DNA of 64,000 bases from Dillenia suffruticosa (lineage: Eukaryota; Streptophyta; Magnoliopsida; Dilleniales; Dilleniaceae). The translations under genes were made by a program, and so were the position numbers. The stretch's first letter is position 1. Every line of letters starts with the position of its first letter. Below the pieces are notes generated by a model. That model saw only the letters and a list, made by a program, of their open reading frames with translations, had not been told where the DNA came from and did no database searches. Where the stretch lies: contig JAVTVX010000020.1 in assembly GCA_033439265.1 (NCBI GenBank), forward strand, positions 20,168,001-20,232,000, written 5' to 3'. Of this stretch, positions 50,301 to 61,656 are shown piece after piece.

Positions 50301-50772
50301 GGAGAGTGGTGGATCTTTTTTTAATTCTTCTTTGGACTCTTTAAGAATTTATTTATATTCTTAATTAAATTTTTTATGTTGTATATTTAAGAATTTAATA
50401 TTTATAAATAAGATAATAATATTTTTTTATTCAATAGAAAAGCAATAGATTTAGGGTTACGTAATGGAATAATTCTCTAATACAATTATTAAAGAAATCA
50501 AAATTATTACAATTTGAATTGGTGTCTTTTTAAAAAGTTATTGGATGAAGTATCAATTAGGTTATCTTGGCTTATACCATTATTGATATTCTAAGATAAG
50601 GATACGCCGTGATTTGGGCTGAATCTGATTTTTCATTTTACCAAAGCACTATTTTGACTTCAGCAGTGGTGGAGGCACGAATTTATTGGTATTGATTGAC
50701 AATTTTTTTTATATATATATTTTTTTTATGTCCTAAGGTTAGTGGACTAATCTCACAATATCTTTTCAAGGA

Positions 50773-50832
50773 TAAATGAAGAAAAGAATTTTCATAATTG
50801 AGTAAATGAAGAAAAGAATTTTCATAATTGAG
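50773..50832. repeat. 30-bp tandem duplication
   Basis: Two identical 30-base units, each beginning TAAATGAAGAAAAGAATTTT, at 50773 and 50803. Confidence 0.95.
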
Positions 50833-51286
50833 TTGCAGTCCCATTTTTGTCTAGCATTTGCAACTACCCACTAATGGAAATTGTAAGTACTAGATAAAAA
50901 GTTTGCGGCTTTGGTAACTTTCAAGTGGGGATTTGCCTTCATTTGTGTCACTTCTATAGGTGTTGACAAGAGCTTTTACTGCCTCAATTAGGCAGTTTCC
51001 AGTGGGGTGGATGAAGCTAGCAATGTGGTTCTTGCAACCCTTTTGTTAGTCACCAACCAATGATCATCGGAACTCTCTTTAGCTTCCCATTGCTAATAAC
51101 CTAATACAATTCATGTCAAACATTTAGGAAATAAAATTGTTCTAATCAATTAGTTTTAGCAATGATTAAGCAGCGACAAACTAGCCAAAAGTCATACGTG
51201 TAGAGCATGGCCTAAATTGACCACACACGCATTAGGGAGAGGCTCAGCAGCCAACCATTGTCCATCTTTGAAGACTTGAAGGCCAT

Positions 51287-51716
51287 TGAAGGAATGAATG
51301 CCCACGTGGGGCATCTTTCCTTATTTGGAAAAAGGAAATATCCCACTTTCCATATGCACAAATGGTAACTTATGGGATTTGTATTCCCTACCATTTGTGG
51401 TGACGGAGACATATGGAAACTAGGGGCAAAACCCTAGGACACACAACCATTGCAAAAGATTGTGAGGAGACAATTGAGAGAAAGAGGGAAAAATTCTGCG
51501 AAGAGAATTTGTCACCGGATTCGATTGAGGGGTCGTGGTGCTGCGGTGATAGCTCATCTTTTGTGGTTATCATCCCGACTGCGAGGTCGATTGATCGAGG
51601 TTCGTCGTTCCCAGATTTTGCGATCTACTTTTGAGGTATGCCCGAAAATCCTATTCTTTTATGATTCCGAAATATTTTGCACGCTTCCGCATGTGTATGT
51701 GCATATAAATCCAACA
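51287..51716 (+). repeat. 5' LTR of the young copia element (430 bp)
   Basis: TGAAGGAATGAATGCCC to CATATAAATCCAACA. Identical by eye to 58157-58586. Confidence 0.96.
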
Positions 51717-51717
51717 T

Positions 51718-51729
51718 TGGTATCAGAGC
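51718..51729 (+). other. Primer-binding site, initiator Met tRNA
   Basis: TGGTATCAGAGC, one base after the LTR. A 32-bp unit starting CAGAGCGTAGGG (51724-51755) is repeated in tandem at 51756-51787, so the last six bases of the primer site are present twice. Confidence 0.92.
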
Positions 51730-52984
51730 GTAGGGTTGGATTTATTAAATTATTTCAGAGCGTAGGGTTGGATTTATTAAATTATTTTGGAATATTTTCG
51801 GGTATAAAAATATGGGGTTGCAAAAATGGGTTTCGGATCACGGATGAGTTTCGTGAATCCGAATATACCGTGACGTTACCCAAGTCACGTAGATCGCAAA
51901 TATAATTTTTTCTGACTTTTTGGAGCATGTTTAAGCCATGAAAATTAAAGTTGAAGTTTTCGGCCCTAAGGGTGCCCAAAACTTAAAAACCTAGATCTAT
52001 CCATGTAGAGGGATTGTTGATCTAAATAAATGGCATATTAGTGTTCCATGTGCATTGATCTACGTTTTGACATGCATTATGCATTGATTGGCTGCCGGAA
52101 ACTGGGTTTTCCGGCGAGGCCGCGGAGGGCCAAAATTTGGACAAATGATTCGCCGTGTTTAGGGCTTGAACCATTCAAAAAAAACGAGTTCCAAATATTT
52201 GTGGGAAGTCCAAATATATTTTCCGGCAGAAACCGTCGTAAAAATTAGCCGGAAATGGGTTCTCGGAGAATCGGGTCGAAAAACCCGTTGCAGGACCCGT
52301 CGGGCGAAGAAGGAGAAGCCCAAACCCGCGGGCGCGTGACGAGCACGCGCCAGAGGTCGCGTCCAGCAGGCGCGTGCAATGCACGCGCCACACAGGCGCG
52401 TGAAGCGGGTGGCGGTGGGCGGTCGGGTCGGACCCTGACCCGGACCGACCCGCTTCCGACCCGACCGGGTCAGACCCGGACCGTTGACCGGGTCGGTCGG
52501 GTCAACCCTGACCCGTTGACCGACCCGGTATGACCCGGCTCAGGGGCGGCTCAGCGCGTGAGGCGCGTGAGCCACGCGCCGCGACTGGGCGCGCGTGAGA
52601 CGAGCCGCGCGTGGCGCGTGGCAGCGCGTGAGCAGCGCGCCGCGCGTCTGGCGCGTGCAGCAGGGCTGCCGCCGGCGCGTGGAGGCGCGTGGCGGCGCGT
52701 GGAGTGCACCGCCGGCGAGCGGCGGCGCGTGGGGAACCCCGGCGGCGCGTCAGGTCGTCCAAAATTGATTTTTTCAATTTTTTTGGGGTCCTATGTGCAT
52801 ATATGTGACTATTTGTGGGATTTTGTGCACCGAATTAAAGTCCGGATGATGAGATGAGGTCCCGGGTTGTGGTGTATGGTGTCCGTTGACTCATATGCTC
52901 ACTTTGGGGTCAATATTCGATTCATTTTGGATTGTTAATTCGTAGGGTGTACGAAATTATGAAAATAAGCATTATTAGTCACTA
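51730..52984 (+). other. Long untranslated leader of the copia element, with a GC-rich core
   Basis: 1.25 kb between primer site and gag. The core 52255-52760 is extremely GC-rich and built from repeated words: GGGTCGG/GACCCG types at 52420-52540 and GGCGCGTG types at 52330-52410 and 52550-52750. ORFs read through it on both strands are compositional artefacts. Confidence 0.8.
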
Positions 52985-55900
52985 ATGTCTCTTTTTTTCT
53001 GTGTGACAGAGACAATGGCTGCGACAAAGAGTATCGTACTTGATCTCGTTAAGGGAGACAAGTTGAACGGTGACAATTATGAGATTTGGCACCGTAAAGT
53101 TCAATTTGTCTTCGAGGAGCAGGACCTAGCGGAGGTTCTCTTACACGAGATGACAGACCCCGGGGTGGGTGATACGCCTCAGGCGAAACTGGATGAGGAG
53201 GCGTATCGTGCATGGAAGAAGAAGGATGGCCAAGCTAGGGTCATCCTCCTTAGCAGCATGCACGATGATCTGATTCCAGTGTACGAGCAGTATCCTACTG
53301 CGATGTCGGTTTGGAGTGCTCTGAGAGAGCACCTTGGCTCCCGGTCAGCTCCTAAGCTGAGGATGCTGACTTATAGGTTTATCACCTATAAGAAGAGACC
53401 CGATCATAGCATGAAACAGCATTTAATGCATATGTCAAGTATGATCGCTTCTCTAAAGAACATGGGGGAGCCAATGTCTGATGAGCTTCAGGTACTGGGA
53501 GTAATCCAGTCATTGCCTGACTCCTGGGATGTTGTAAAGACCTACCTCACGCACACTGAGAGTATTCGTACTTTCATGGACGTGCGTAGGCATTGTGAGC
53601 TCGAGGAGGAGCGCCAGGAGGTGGCTAGGTCGGTTTCTGGTCATGCCTATGTGGCGGAGTCGAGTAAGGGCTCCAAGGGCGTCAAGCGTAAATGGCGCAA
53701 ATATGACAAGAAACCTAGCCAAGCTAAGAGGAAGCCATCAGCGAAAACCGTTGATAGAGGGCAGACACGTAAGAAGAAGGAGCTCGACAAGAGCAAAGTC
53801 CGATGCTACGTTTGTGGCAAATCTGGGCACTTCGCTCGCGAGTGTGGCGAGCGAAAGGTATGTCCTTCTTCTATACATGGTATGAGTTATGTTTCATCCA
53901 CTGTGAAGCTTACTAACTCTTCTCCTTTGTGGATTGTAGACTCAGGAGCCACCGACCATGTAGCTCGAGATAGGAGCGCATATGTGGAGTTCCGCCGATT
54001 GAGTCCCCAAGCGAGGAGGCTGTACGTGGGGAACGGAGCATTTGTGGTTGTGAAGGGGATTGGTACATGCAAGCTGATGCTGCCAAGTAACCAAGTCCTA
54101 TACCTGCATCATGTGCTGTATGCTCCCGAGATTCGGCGGAATCTCATTTCTGTCCTTTGTTTAGATCGTTTAGGATACTCTGTCATTTTCAGAAATTTGA
54201 GTGTTTCTGTCATTTACGATAACTCTGTTTTATGTACTGGTTTAGTCCATGATGGACTTTATGCGTTGGATTTGGTTTCCTTTAATAAAATTTCTGATTT
54301 GTCTTCTATTGCGTATACATCTGATAGCGTAGTTGATGATGTTTCAATTTGGCATAGTAGACTTGGACACATAGGGCAAGAGAGAATGAACCGGTTAGCT
54401 ACGAGTGGCTTGTTGGGCCCGCTAACCCGGATCGAGTTGTCCTTATGTGAGTTTTGCCTAGCCGGCAAAGCGACGAGGAAACCATTTGGAAAAGCAATGA
54501 GGGCTGGGACCCCATTGCAATTGATCCACTCCGATATTTGTGGACCTATGAATGTGAGAGCCCGAAACGGAGCCACGTATTTCATTACGTTTATAGATGA
54601 TTACACGCGTTTCGGTTACGTCTACCTTATCTCGCACAAGTCTGAGGCATTAAATTGCTTCAGGAGGTATATCAGCGAGGTAGAAAACCAGTTAGACTTG
54701 AGAATTAAAACTCTCAGAACCGATAGAGGACGCGAGTACTTGTCTGAGGAGTTTAAAGAGCTCTGTTTCGAGAAGGGCATTACGAGACAGTTGACTATTC
54801 CTGCTACTCCCCAGCAGAACGGGGTAGCTGAGAGAAGGAATAGGACTTTGTTGGAGATGGTAAGATCGATGATGGCGCAGGCCAATTTGGCTATCTCCCA
54901 TTGGGGAGACGCATTGTTGACTGCCGCCTACGTGCTTAACCGTGTTCCAACCAAGTCCGTAGTCAGTACCCCATACGAGCTTTGGACAGGGAGGCAGCCT
55001 GACCTTAGCCATTTGAGACCATGGGGTTGTGCCGCATACGTTCATGATTCCTCGCACCCACACGGCAAGTTAGGCCCACGAGGAAAGAAATGTATCTTTA
55101 TAAGGTACTCTGAACATTCTAAGGGACATGTGTTCCTAGGTGAACGTACGGATGGCACGGTCTCCGAGATCGAATCTCGTAATGCTACGTTCCTGGAAAA
55201 AGATTTCCCTAAGAGAGGCGAAATTGACCAGGATTTCACCTTTTATGAGATGGGTGAGCCTGACGGCCCAAATGAGCCCAGGGGAGGGACCCAAGAGCCT
55301 ACAATGGATCTTGGTCCTAGTGGGAGTGACCCATCTCGAGGTGAGGAGGCTCCTCCTCCTCGTAGGAGTAGTCGGGGACATGTACCCCGACGTCATTTTC
55401 CGATAGAGGATGAGATCCTCATCGTGACTCCTGAGGATGATGAAGAACCTCAAACCTTTGAGAAGGCTCTCGAGAGTCCTATGAGGGACCAATGGCTAGA
55501 GGCCATGAAAGAGGAGATGGAATCAATGAGGGTCAACGGGGTCTGGGACCTAGTTGACTTACCTGAGGATAGAAGGGCCATAGGGAACAAGTGGGTTCTC
55601 AAAATCAAAAGAAAGGCCGACGGATCGGTAGAAAGATACAAAGCCCGTCTAGTAGCCAAGGGTTACACACAGACAAAGGGCATTGATTACGAGGAGACTT
55701 TCTCCCCCGTAGTCAAATTTACATCGATCCGTCTACTCTTGGCGATTGTCGCGAGCATGGATCTAGAGTTGCATCAGATGGATGTAAAGACCGCTTTCCT
55801 TAATGGAAATCTGGATGAGGAGATCTACATGGAGCAGCCCTCTGGGTTCGTTCTAGTAGGTCATGAGGACAAGGTCTGTCGACTTCGGAAGTCGATATAT

Positions 55901-57010
55901 GGCCTAAAGCAATCATCCAGGCGGTGGTACCTAAGATTCCACGAGGAGGTGATATCTTATGGCTTTACAATGATCGAGGAGGATCATTGTGTTTACTTGA
56001 TACGATCTGATAACTCTTTTGTGATCCTGTCCCTGTATGTGGACGATATACTGTTGGCTGGGAACAACATTCAGTATATGATGACAATCAAGGCTTGGTT
56101 GTCATTGAGCTTCGACATGATCGACATGGGTGAAGCTGAGTTCATCCTTGGAGTTAAGATCCAGAGAGATCGATCGAGAAGAATGTTGGCTCTTTCACAA
56201 GAGACCTACATTAAGAAAATTCTCGAACGCTTTGGGATGAGTGATTGTAATCCCATTGATACTCCAATCGCCAAGTGTGATGGTCTGAGTCTTGAGATGT
56301 GCCCGAAAACTCAGGAAGATATAAGGGAGATGCGTAAAATCCCTTATTCCAGCGCAGTGGGAAGTCTAATGTATGCGATGTTGTGTACACGACCAGACAT
56401 ATGTTACGCAGTCGGTCTGGTGAGTAGATATCAATCAAATCCTGGAAGGGGTCACTGGAGAGCAGTGAAAAGGATTTTTCGATATCTCAAGGGAACTGCG
56501 AGCTACTCCTTGTGTTATGGGAGAGGGGATTTGCGCCTCATAGGATATTCAGACGCCGACTGGGGCGGTGATCTGGATAAGCGCAAATCGACATCAGGTT
56601 TTGCCTTCTTGCTCAATGGCGGTGCCATTTCTTGGAGCAGCAAGAAGCAGACCTGTGTAGCTTTATCTACGATGGAGGCTGAGTTCGTGGCTTGCTCAGT
56701 CGCAGTTCAGGAGAGTGTTTGGCTCCGAAGACTATTAGATGACTTAGGGGTTGTGGCTGATAGTGGGAGGCCAGTGATGATTTACTGTGATAATCAGGCT
56801 GCTATCGCCTATACTCGAGACCCTAAGTATCATAGTAGGACCAAACACATAGACACCAGATATAATTTTGTTAGAGACATCATCGAGAAGGGTGAAGTGA
56901 CCGTCAAGTACATCTCGACACATTGCATGGTGGCTGACCCCTTCACCAAACCCATCACTAGAGACTCATTTATAGCACATAGAGAGTCATTGGGTTTGGG
57001 AATATTTTGA
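52985..57010 (+). CDS. Copia gag-pol polyprotein (1341 aa)
   Basis: Gag domain at residues about 15-230 (GDKLNGDNYEIWHRKVQFVF), CCHC zinc knuckle at 274-287 (CYVCGKSGHFAREC), protease with WIVDSGATDHV at about 316, integrase zinc-binding and core at about 455-720 (WHSRLGHIGQERM; LRTDRGREYLS; TPQQNGVAERRNRTLLEM), RT at about 870-1120 (YKARLVAKGYTQ; catalytic YVDDILLAG at about 1018) and RNase H (LDKRKSTSGFAFLL; STMEAEFVA) near the end. A second in-frame ATG at 53015 (MAATKSIVLDL) has a better context and may be the real start. Full-length copia polyproteins are about 1300-1400 aa. Confidence 0.96.
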   Translation: MSLFFCVTETMAATKSIVLDLVKGDKLNGDNYEIWHRKVQFVFEEQDLAEVLLHEMTDPGVGDTPQAKLDEEAYRAWKKKDGQARVILLSSMHDDLIPVYEQYPTAMSVWSALREHLGSRSAPKLRMLTYRFITYKKRPDHSMKQHLMHMSSMIASLKNMGEPMSDELQVLGVIQSLPDSWDVVKTYLTHTESIRTFMDVRRHCELEEERQEVARSVSGHAYVAESSKGSKGVKRKWRKYDKKPSQAKRKPSAKTVDRGQTRKKKELDKSKVRCYVCGKSGHFARECGERKVCPSSIHGMSYVSSTVKLTNSSPLWIVDSGATDHVARDRSAYVEFRRLSPQARRLYVGNGAFVVVKGIGTCKLMLPSNQVLYLHHVLYAPEIRRNLISVLCLDRLGYSVIFRNLSVSVIYDNSVLCTGLVHDGLYALDLVSFNKISDLSSIAYTSDSVVDDVSIWHSRLGHIGQERMNRLATSGLLGPLTRIELSLCEFCLAGKATRKPFGKAMRAGTPLQLIHSDICGPMNVRARNGATYFITFIDDYTRFGYVYLISHKSEALNCFRRYISEVENQLDLRIKTLRTDRGREYLSEEFKELCFEKGITRQLTIPATPQQNGVAERRNRTLLEMVRSMMAQANLAISHWGDALLTAAYVLNRVPTKSVVSTPYELWTGRQPDLSHLRPWGCAAYVHDSSHPHGKLGPRGKKCIFIRYSEHSKGHVFLGERTDGTVSEIESRNATFLEKDFPKRGEIDQDFTFYEMGEPDGPNEPRGGTQEPTMDLGPSGSDPSRGEEAPPPRRSSRGHVPRRHFPIEDEILIVTPEDDEEPQTFEKALESPMRDQWLEAMKEEMESMRVNGVWDLVDLPEDRRAIGNKWVLKIKRKADGSVERYKARLVAKGYTQTKGIDYEETFSPVVKFTSIRLLLAIVASMDLELHQMDVKTAFLNGNLDEEIYMEQPSGFVLVGHEDKVCRLRKSIYGLKQSSRRWYLRFHEEVISYGFTMIEEDHCVYLIRSDNSFVILSLYVDDILLAGNNIQYMMTIKAWLSLSFDMIDMGEAEFILGVKIQRDRSRRMLALSQETYIKKILERFGMSDCNPIDTPIAKCDGLSLEMCPKTQEDIREMRKIPYSSAVGSLMYAMLCTRPDICYAVGLVSRYQSNPGRGHWRAVKRIFRYLKGTASYSLCYGRGDLRLIGYSDADWGGDLDKRKSTSGFAFLLNGGAISWSSKKQTCVALSTMEAEFVACSVAVQESVWLRRLLDDLGVVADSGRPVMIYCDNQAAIAYTRDPKYHSRTKHIDTRYNFVRDIIEKGEVTVKYISTHCMVADPFTKPITRDSFIAHRESLGLGIF

Positions 57011-58156
57011 TTTTTCTCATTGTACTAAACTGACGATGTGATGCTTATTATATTTTTTATATATATGATTTTGTGCATTATTCAGTCACATTTATATTTT
57101 CTTAAATAATGCACTTAGTTATATCATGTATATTTGATGTGATAAAATATATGTCAGGCAGGTGAGGTCGACTCTCTCACACGAGCGACCACCTCCAACT
57201 CTGAGTGAGTGGAGATGAGACAGTTTCTAGTCGTAAGAGGCATTGAGAGTGGCCCAACTAGAACAAAAGTCGCCCTGATACGTGTTCAGGATGAGGTCAT
57301 TTGGGATATGACCGACATGGAAATACCCACATCCATGTTGCCTGTGAGTAGCCAGATTTGAGATTTCAGAAATCACCTGCGATAGTGATATTGTCTCTGA
57401 GACACTCTCTCTGAGATCTCTGGGTAGAGTCTTATGTGTAGACTGAGTCCCGTATCTGCACAGTGTTAAGAAATCTGACATATGCCCTTTTGAGAAATAA
57501 GGGATTAACACTGTGGCACGCGTTTCATACCGTGTGTGATGACGACTAGGTATAGTGGGAGCAATTATATGAGACGATGATCTATTTATGATCCCCGTTC
57601 CCACTGTGTGAGACCAGAGATCCATTGGATGGGATCTCTAGTACCCTTATTTTACTTTCGACTGTCTCTAGAAGTCTTGATTCAGTGTTTGCTACTTTAG
57701 TCTGTTTACCTATGGCCCGGAAGATAAATTGAGGTCTAAGGGGCAGGTCTAGGAAAGCAGCTGAATTGAGATCGATAGATTCGAGTTTGGGAAAGGAAGA
57801 CCAATCTACATTACATCGTTGTGTAGTATTCACCGACCGGTCTGTTGCGTATATCCACGTTGGGATAAAAACGTAATAGTGAATACACATTCGAGGATAT
57901 ATTGGGGATGACTTTCGATGAGGAAAGTGACTCGAAGGATGTAAATGTGATGAGTCTGGGGTACAGCGAGATGTTTTATTATTAACGACGACTCCTCGAA
58001 CATCCTAACAGGTGTATCGAGAAGTCTTTATTTGCAGGTGTACTCGCCAGTCGCACGACACCCAATCTAGTATGAAAATCCAGAAGGGTGATACAGGAGA
58101 TCGCATGAGCTGTGATCTCGTGATGGATGTAAATGCCCTCGTGTGCAAGTGGGAGA
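57011..58156 (+). other. 3' untranslated spacer of the copia element (1.15 kb)
   Basis: No sense-strand gene. It ends in a purine tract directly before the 3' LTR. A spacer of similar length (60575-61656) and similar last 100 bases occurs in the second copia element. Antisense ORFs at 57227-57890 lack any family motif. Confidence 0.7.
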
Positions 58157-58586
58157 TGAAGGAATGAATGCCCACGTGGGGCATCTTTCCTTATTTGGAA
58201 AAAGGAAATATCCCACTTTCCATATGCACAAATGGTAACTTATGGGATTTGTATTCCCTACCATTTGTGGTGACGGAGACATATGGAAACTAGGGGCAAA
58301 ACCCTAGGACACACAACCATTGCAAAAGATTGTGAGGAGACAATTGAGAGAAAGAGGGAAAAATTCTGCGAAGAGAATTTGTCACCGGATTCGATTGAGG
58401 GGTCGTGGTGCTGCGGTGATAGCTCATCTTTTGTGGTTATCATCCCGACTGCGAGGTCGATTGATCGAGGTTCGTCGTTCCCAGATTTTGCGATCTACTT
58501 TTGAGGTATGCCCGAAAATCCTATTCTTTTATGATTCCGAAATATTTTGCACGCTTCCGCATGTGTATGTGCATATAAATCCAACA
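58157..58586 (+). repeat. 3' LTR of the young copia element (430 bp)
   Basis: Identical by eye to the 5' LTR; followed by the GCCAT target duplication. Confidence 0.96.
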
Positions 58587-60230
58587 GCCATTTACATTTC
58601 CTTAGAGAAGAATGGTTATGAAATTAACATCACTATATTTTGGTAAGCCTAGGGTTAAACATGGATCCGGGCACGGAGGATAATGGTTAATGGCTAAGAG
58701 TTGAATTTGGTTGAGTTCACCCTTAAAAGTGAGAATTCAAGACCTAATCCTTCACAAATCAAATCCAAAAGCCGCAAACTCAGCTTCCGCACCTCGTTCG
58801 AATACTTTCCAATCACTTGGTGAATAGACTAACAAAATAAATTATAAAGATAAATAAATAGATGAGCAATATAAGTTAACGCATTCTAACTCATAAGTCG
58901 CTGCATAAAAAGATGTGTAACAATCTTGCTTTTTCCTACAAAAAAAAAAAAAAAGATGTGTAACAACAAATTTGAGCCATCAAGTCAATAAAAGGAAAAT
59001 GTGCACAATTGACAACCATGCCTTTACCGAGATGGCTTTTGAGGCCAGGATGGCATGTGGTCTTCAAGAGGATGACGAGGGTGTCTCAGATTGTCTCTCA
59101 AAAAATGTACCTTCTCTCGGGCATAGTCTATGCTTGTGTAGAGCTTACAACTTCGGGTCGGATCATCAGAGTACAAACTTGCTTCGTCTTCCATAGGCAT
59201 CTCTAGAAACTCTTTGGCCCCTTCCAATACGTCTCGGATTAGTTTTATCAGACACTCCAGGATTCATCAACTGTTACCTTGACGTTAGAATTTGAAAAGT
59301 ATAAAAATGTACTTTTTAGAGTAGATAAAGAAAAATAGAACTAGGCATATGATGAAGACCTGGAAAAATTCAAAATCTTGACTAGCTTTTATGATCTACT
59401 GAATCAATTTGGTTCGATCAAGGCCCATTCACCTCGTAGATTGATTACTAGAATGGTGTCACATGTAGGAAAAATGAACTTTCCAGGTCTGCTTTCTGGT
59501 ATGCATATGTTTCTGGCACAATTTGTACATCCATCTATTTGAAATCATCTTCTCCATTGTTTCCACTACCTCGCCTTAATTGAAAGAAACAAATGGAAAT
59601 TAATAAGTTTGGGAAGTGCTCTCTAATATTGTTACCTGGGTTTGCCAGTTTGATGTTGCTTGTGGAATACTAAAGCATACTTAAAGCTCCTTATGCCAGC
59701 ATGTTTTCTCATTTTTTTTTTTTAATGTTGCGGTGATGTTTTATTGGATGCTTGCCTGCATTATTGGAGACCTAAAAAAAAATTAGAAAATTGAAATCAG
59801 GTTCATGGGGTAGATAGAAACAAATCCTTGATAATCTTACGTTGATGGAATCTGATTCCTTATTATTTTTATGACCACTTTCTGTTAAGATGGTTCAAGT
59901 AGAAGGGCACTTTAAAGAAAATTTAGTATGTTGTTGGGCTTGAGATTTTGCTCAAACAATTCGGGAATGAAAGCATTGCATTTTCTTATGAACATTGGAA
60001 AATGAAAATGTGGAATCTTTGGTGCTCAGACTCATTTTCAGAATATTAAAACTTTTATGGAATAACCGGACGAAGCCCCTAAAACAAACGTTGGCTCTGC
60101 TTTTTTCTCTCTCTTCCCTTTTTTTTTGGTGGGGGAGGCGAGTAAGGTGGGGAAAGGGGGAGTACCATTGCTACTTCAGTTAGGTATTAATGACTGAAAG
60201 CATTCTCTTATGCATTTACAGCGAAATAAA
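58587..60230. other. Spacer between the two copia elements, nothing recognised
   Basis: A minus-strand ORF at 59024-59227 (67 codons) is open but shows no family motif that I know. Otherwise AT-rich with short A and T runs. Confidence 0.55.
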
Positions 60231-60574
60231 TGTTGAGTGTCCCAAGATCTAGGGTCGGATCACTAACCTTTCGATGTACGGGTCCGAAAAATGTCACCAA
60301 TGGATCAATCTTCTTTCTCTTTCACAATCCAAGAGTCCTTTTGATAGAATGGAATTAGGAAGTGTGTAGATCTTCTTCCTTACTTTTTCATTTTTTCTCT
60401 CTACCCTCTTAGTGCACCATGGATGGAATAATGGGGATGGTTATAGGGAGTTGGAGTTGTTTTTTCCATAAAAAACCACTCCCTCCCTTCCCTCCTTTGG
60501 AAATTCAAAATAGGGAAATGGGTTTGGGTCAAACCCACATGGGCGACCCGACCTGGATTTTCCCATAACTTACA
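60231..60574 (-). repeat. 3' LTR of the second copia element (344 bp)
   Basis: On the plus strand it runs from TGTTGAGTGTCCC to CATAACTTACA. The purine tract in minus sense sits directly at 60575 and up. The base pairs before 60231 (ATAAA) would be the target duplication. Confidence 0.8.
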
Positions 60575-61656
60575 TCTCCCACTCGCACATGAGGGTTAGA
60601 CCTACATTTTACTCAATCACTTCCATATACCATCGATTTCATACAGACAAATGGATCGTGTGACCAGCGAGTACATCAAGAGCTCATAACTACACACCGT
60701 TTAAGGATATATAGCAGCTCAAGATCTAATATTATGAGGACATCAAGTCTCGCTATACCCCAGACCTCTTTTTACTATATATATATAGAGTCACTGTACC
60801 TCTTATCCCTCTATTAATAAACGAGAGCATACTTGACTCATTTCAACTATGCATTCACAATTATGTTTCAGAACATCAAGTTAAAAACATAACTGGCCAG
60901 TCTGTGAATACAAAAATTATGTACAAACTTTAAGACAGTCTTCCTTTCGCACTACTATCTTTCCACTTCATTTTAGCTGCTTTCCTAGTCATGCACCGCA
61001 AAACCGAATCACACATGATTTATTGGTTACATGCTAAAGTAGCAACACTAAAATAAACTTTCAAGAAACAGGCGAAAGTCTTAAGGGTATTAAATGAGGT
61101 TAATTACAAACCTCTGGGTCTCACACAATGAGATAGAGGGATTTATCAACTCATTTCCCATAGGGTCACTGAAAGCACACGTGGTATGAACACGTGCTAC
61201 GATGCCTTTTCTATTTATTTAGAAGCGTATGTCTATTTCAGAATTTATAATACATCGTACAGGTTTTAGTCCAAGTATATCACGATACTGACTTGATTCT
61301 CTCTTCTTATAAATCCTCCAAAAAAAACTTTTCCAAGAGAGAACCACACCTGGCTTCTAGACAAGTGTAATGGATTGTGGGAAATCCATTTCGATTATCC
61401 AATAAGTAAATATCAACGATAATCTCATCTTAGTTCTGTACTAAGGTGGCTAATTTATGTTAATTATCCAAAATTAACATTGCCTCATCTCTACATATCA
61501 CATAGATATTAGAGGCGATTGCTCGTGTGAGAGAGCCAATCTTCCAAACTTGTCCGACATACTTTTTAATCAAGACATAAGAACTCACAAATGCAAAGAA
61601 ATTCAAATGTCATAAAATAATGAGCATTACATCATGTTTATTGCTTATACATACAA
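60575..61656 (-). other. 3' untranslated spacer of the second copia element
   Basis: No gene on either strand. Its end nearest the LTR resembles the matching part of the young copia element (TACTCGCTGGTCACACGA in minus sense; compare TACTCGCCAGTCGCACGA near 58042). Confidence 0.65.

Larger units (their letters stand above)
51287..58586 (+). mobile_element. Ty1/copia LTR retrotransposon, complete, very young (7300 bp)
   Basis: LTRs of 430 bp at 51287-51716 and 58157-58586 look identical base for base, and GCCAT occurs directly before (51282-51286) and after (58587-58591). An initiator-Met primer site follows the 5' LTR and a purine tract (AAGTGGGAGA) precedes the 3' LTR. One long gag-pol frame is open. 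The element looks whole. Order gag-protease-integrase-RT-RNase H is that of copia. The lineage is perhaps Tork/Ikeros-like (low confidence). Identical LTRs mean insertion within roughly the last few hundred thousand years at usual rates. Confidence 0.96.

Noticed and set aside
51230-51310. Possible second copy of the copia element suggested by repeated ORFs near 51212 and 58067
   Set aside because: These are the two identical LTRs of one element, shown by GCCAT duplications outside both.
52255-52857. ORFs on both strands in the copia leader
   Set aside because: GC-rich repeated words open all frames; they precede gag and have no recognisable domain.
57227-57890. Antisense ORFs of 102-132 codons after copia pol
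   Set aside because: In the untranslated spacer, no motif, no related reading seen in the second element.
59024-59227. 67-codon minus-strand ORF between the copia elements
   Set aside because: Open but short and without any motif; could be chance or a repeat fragment.
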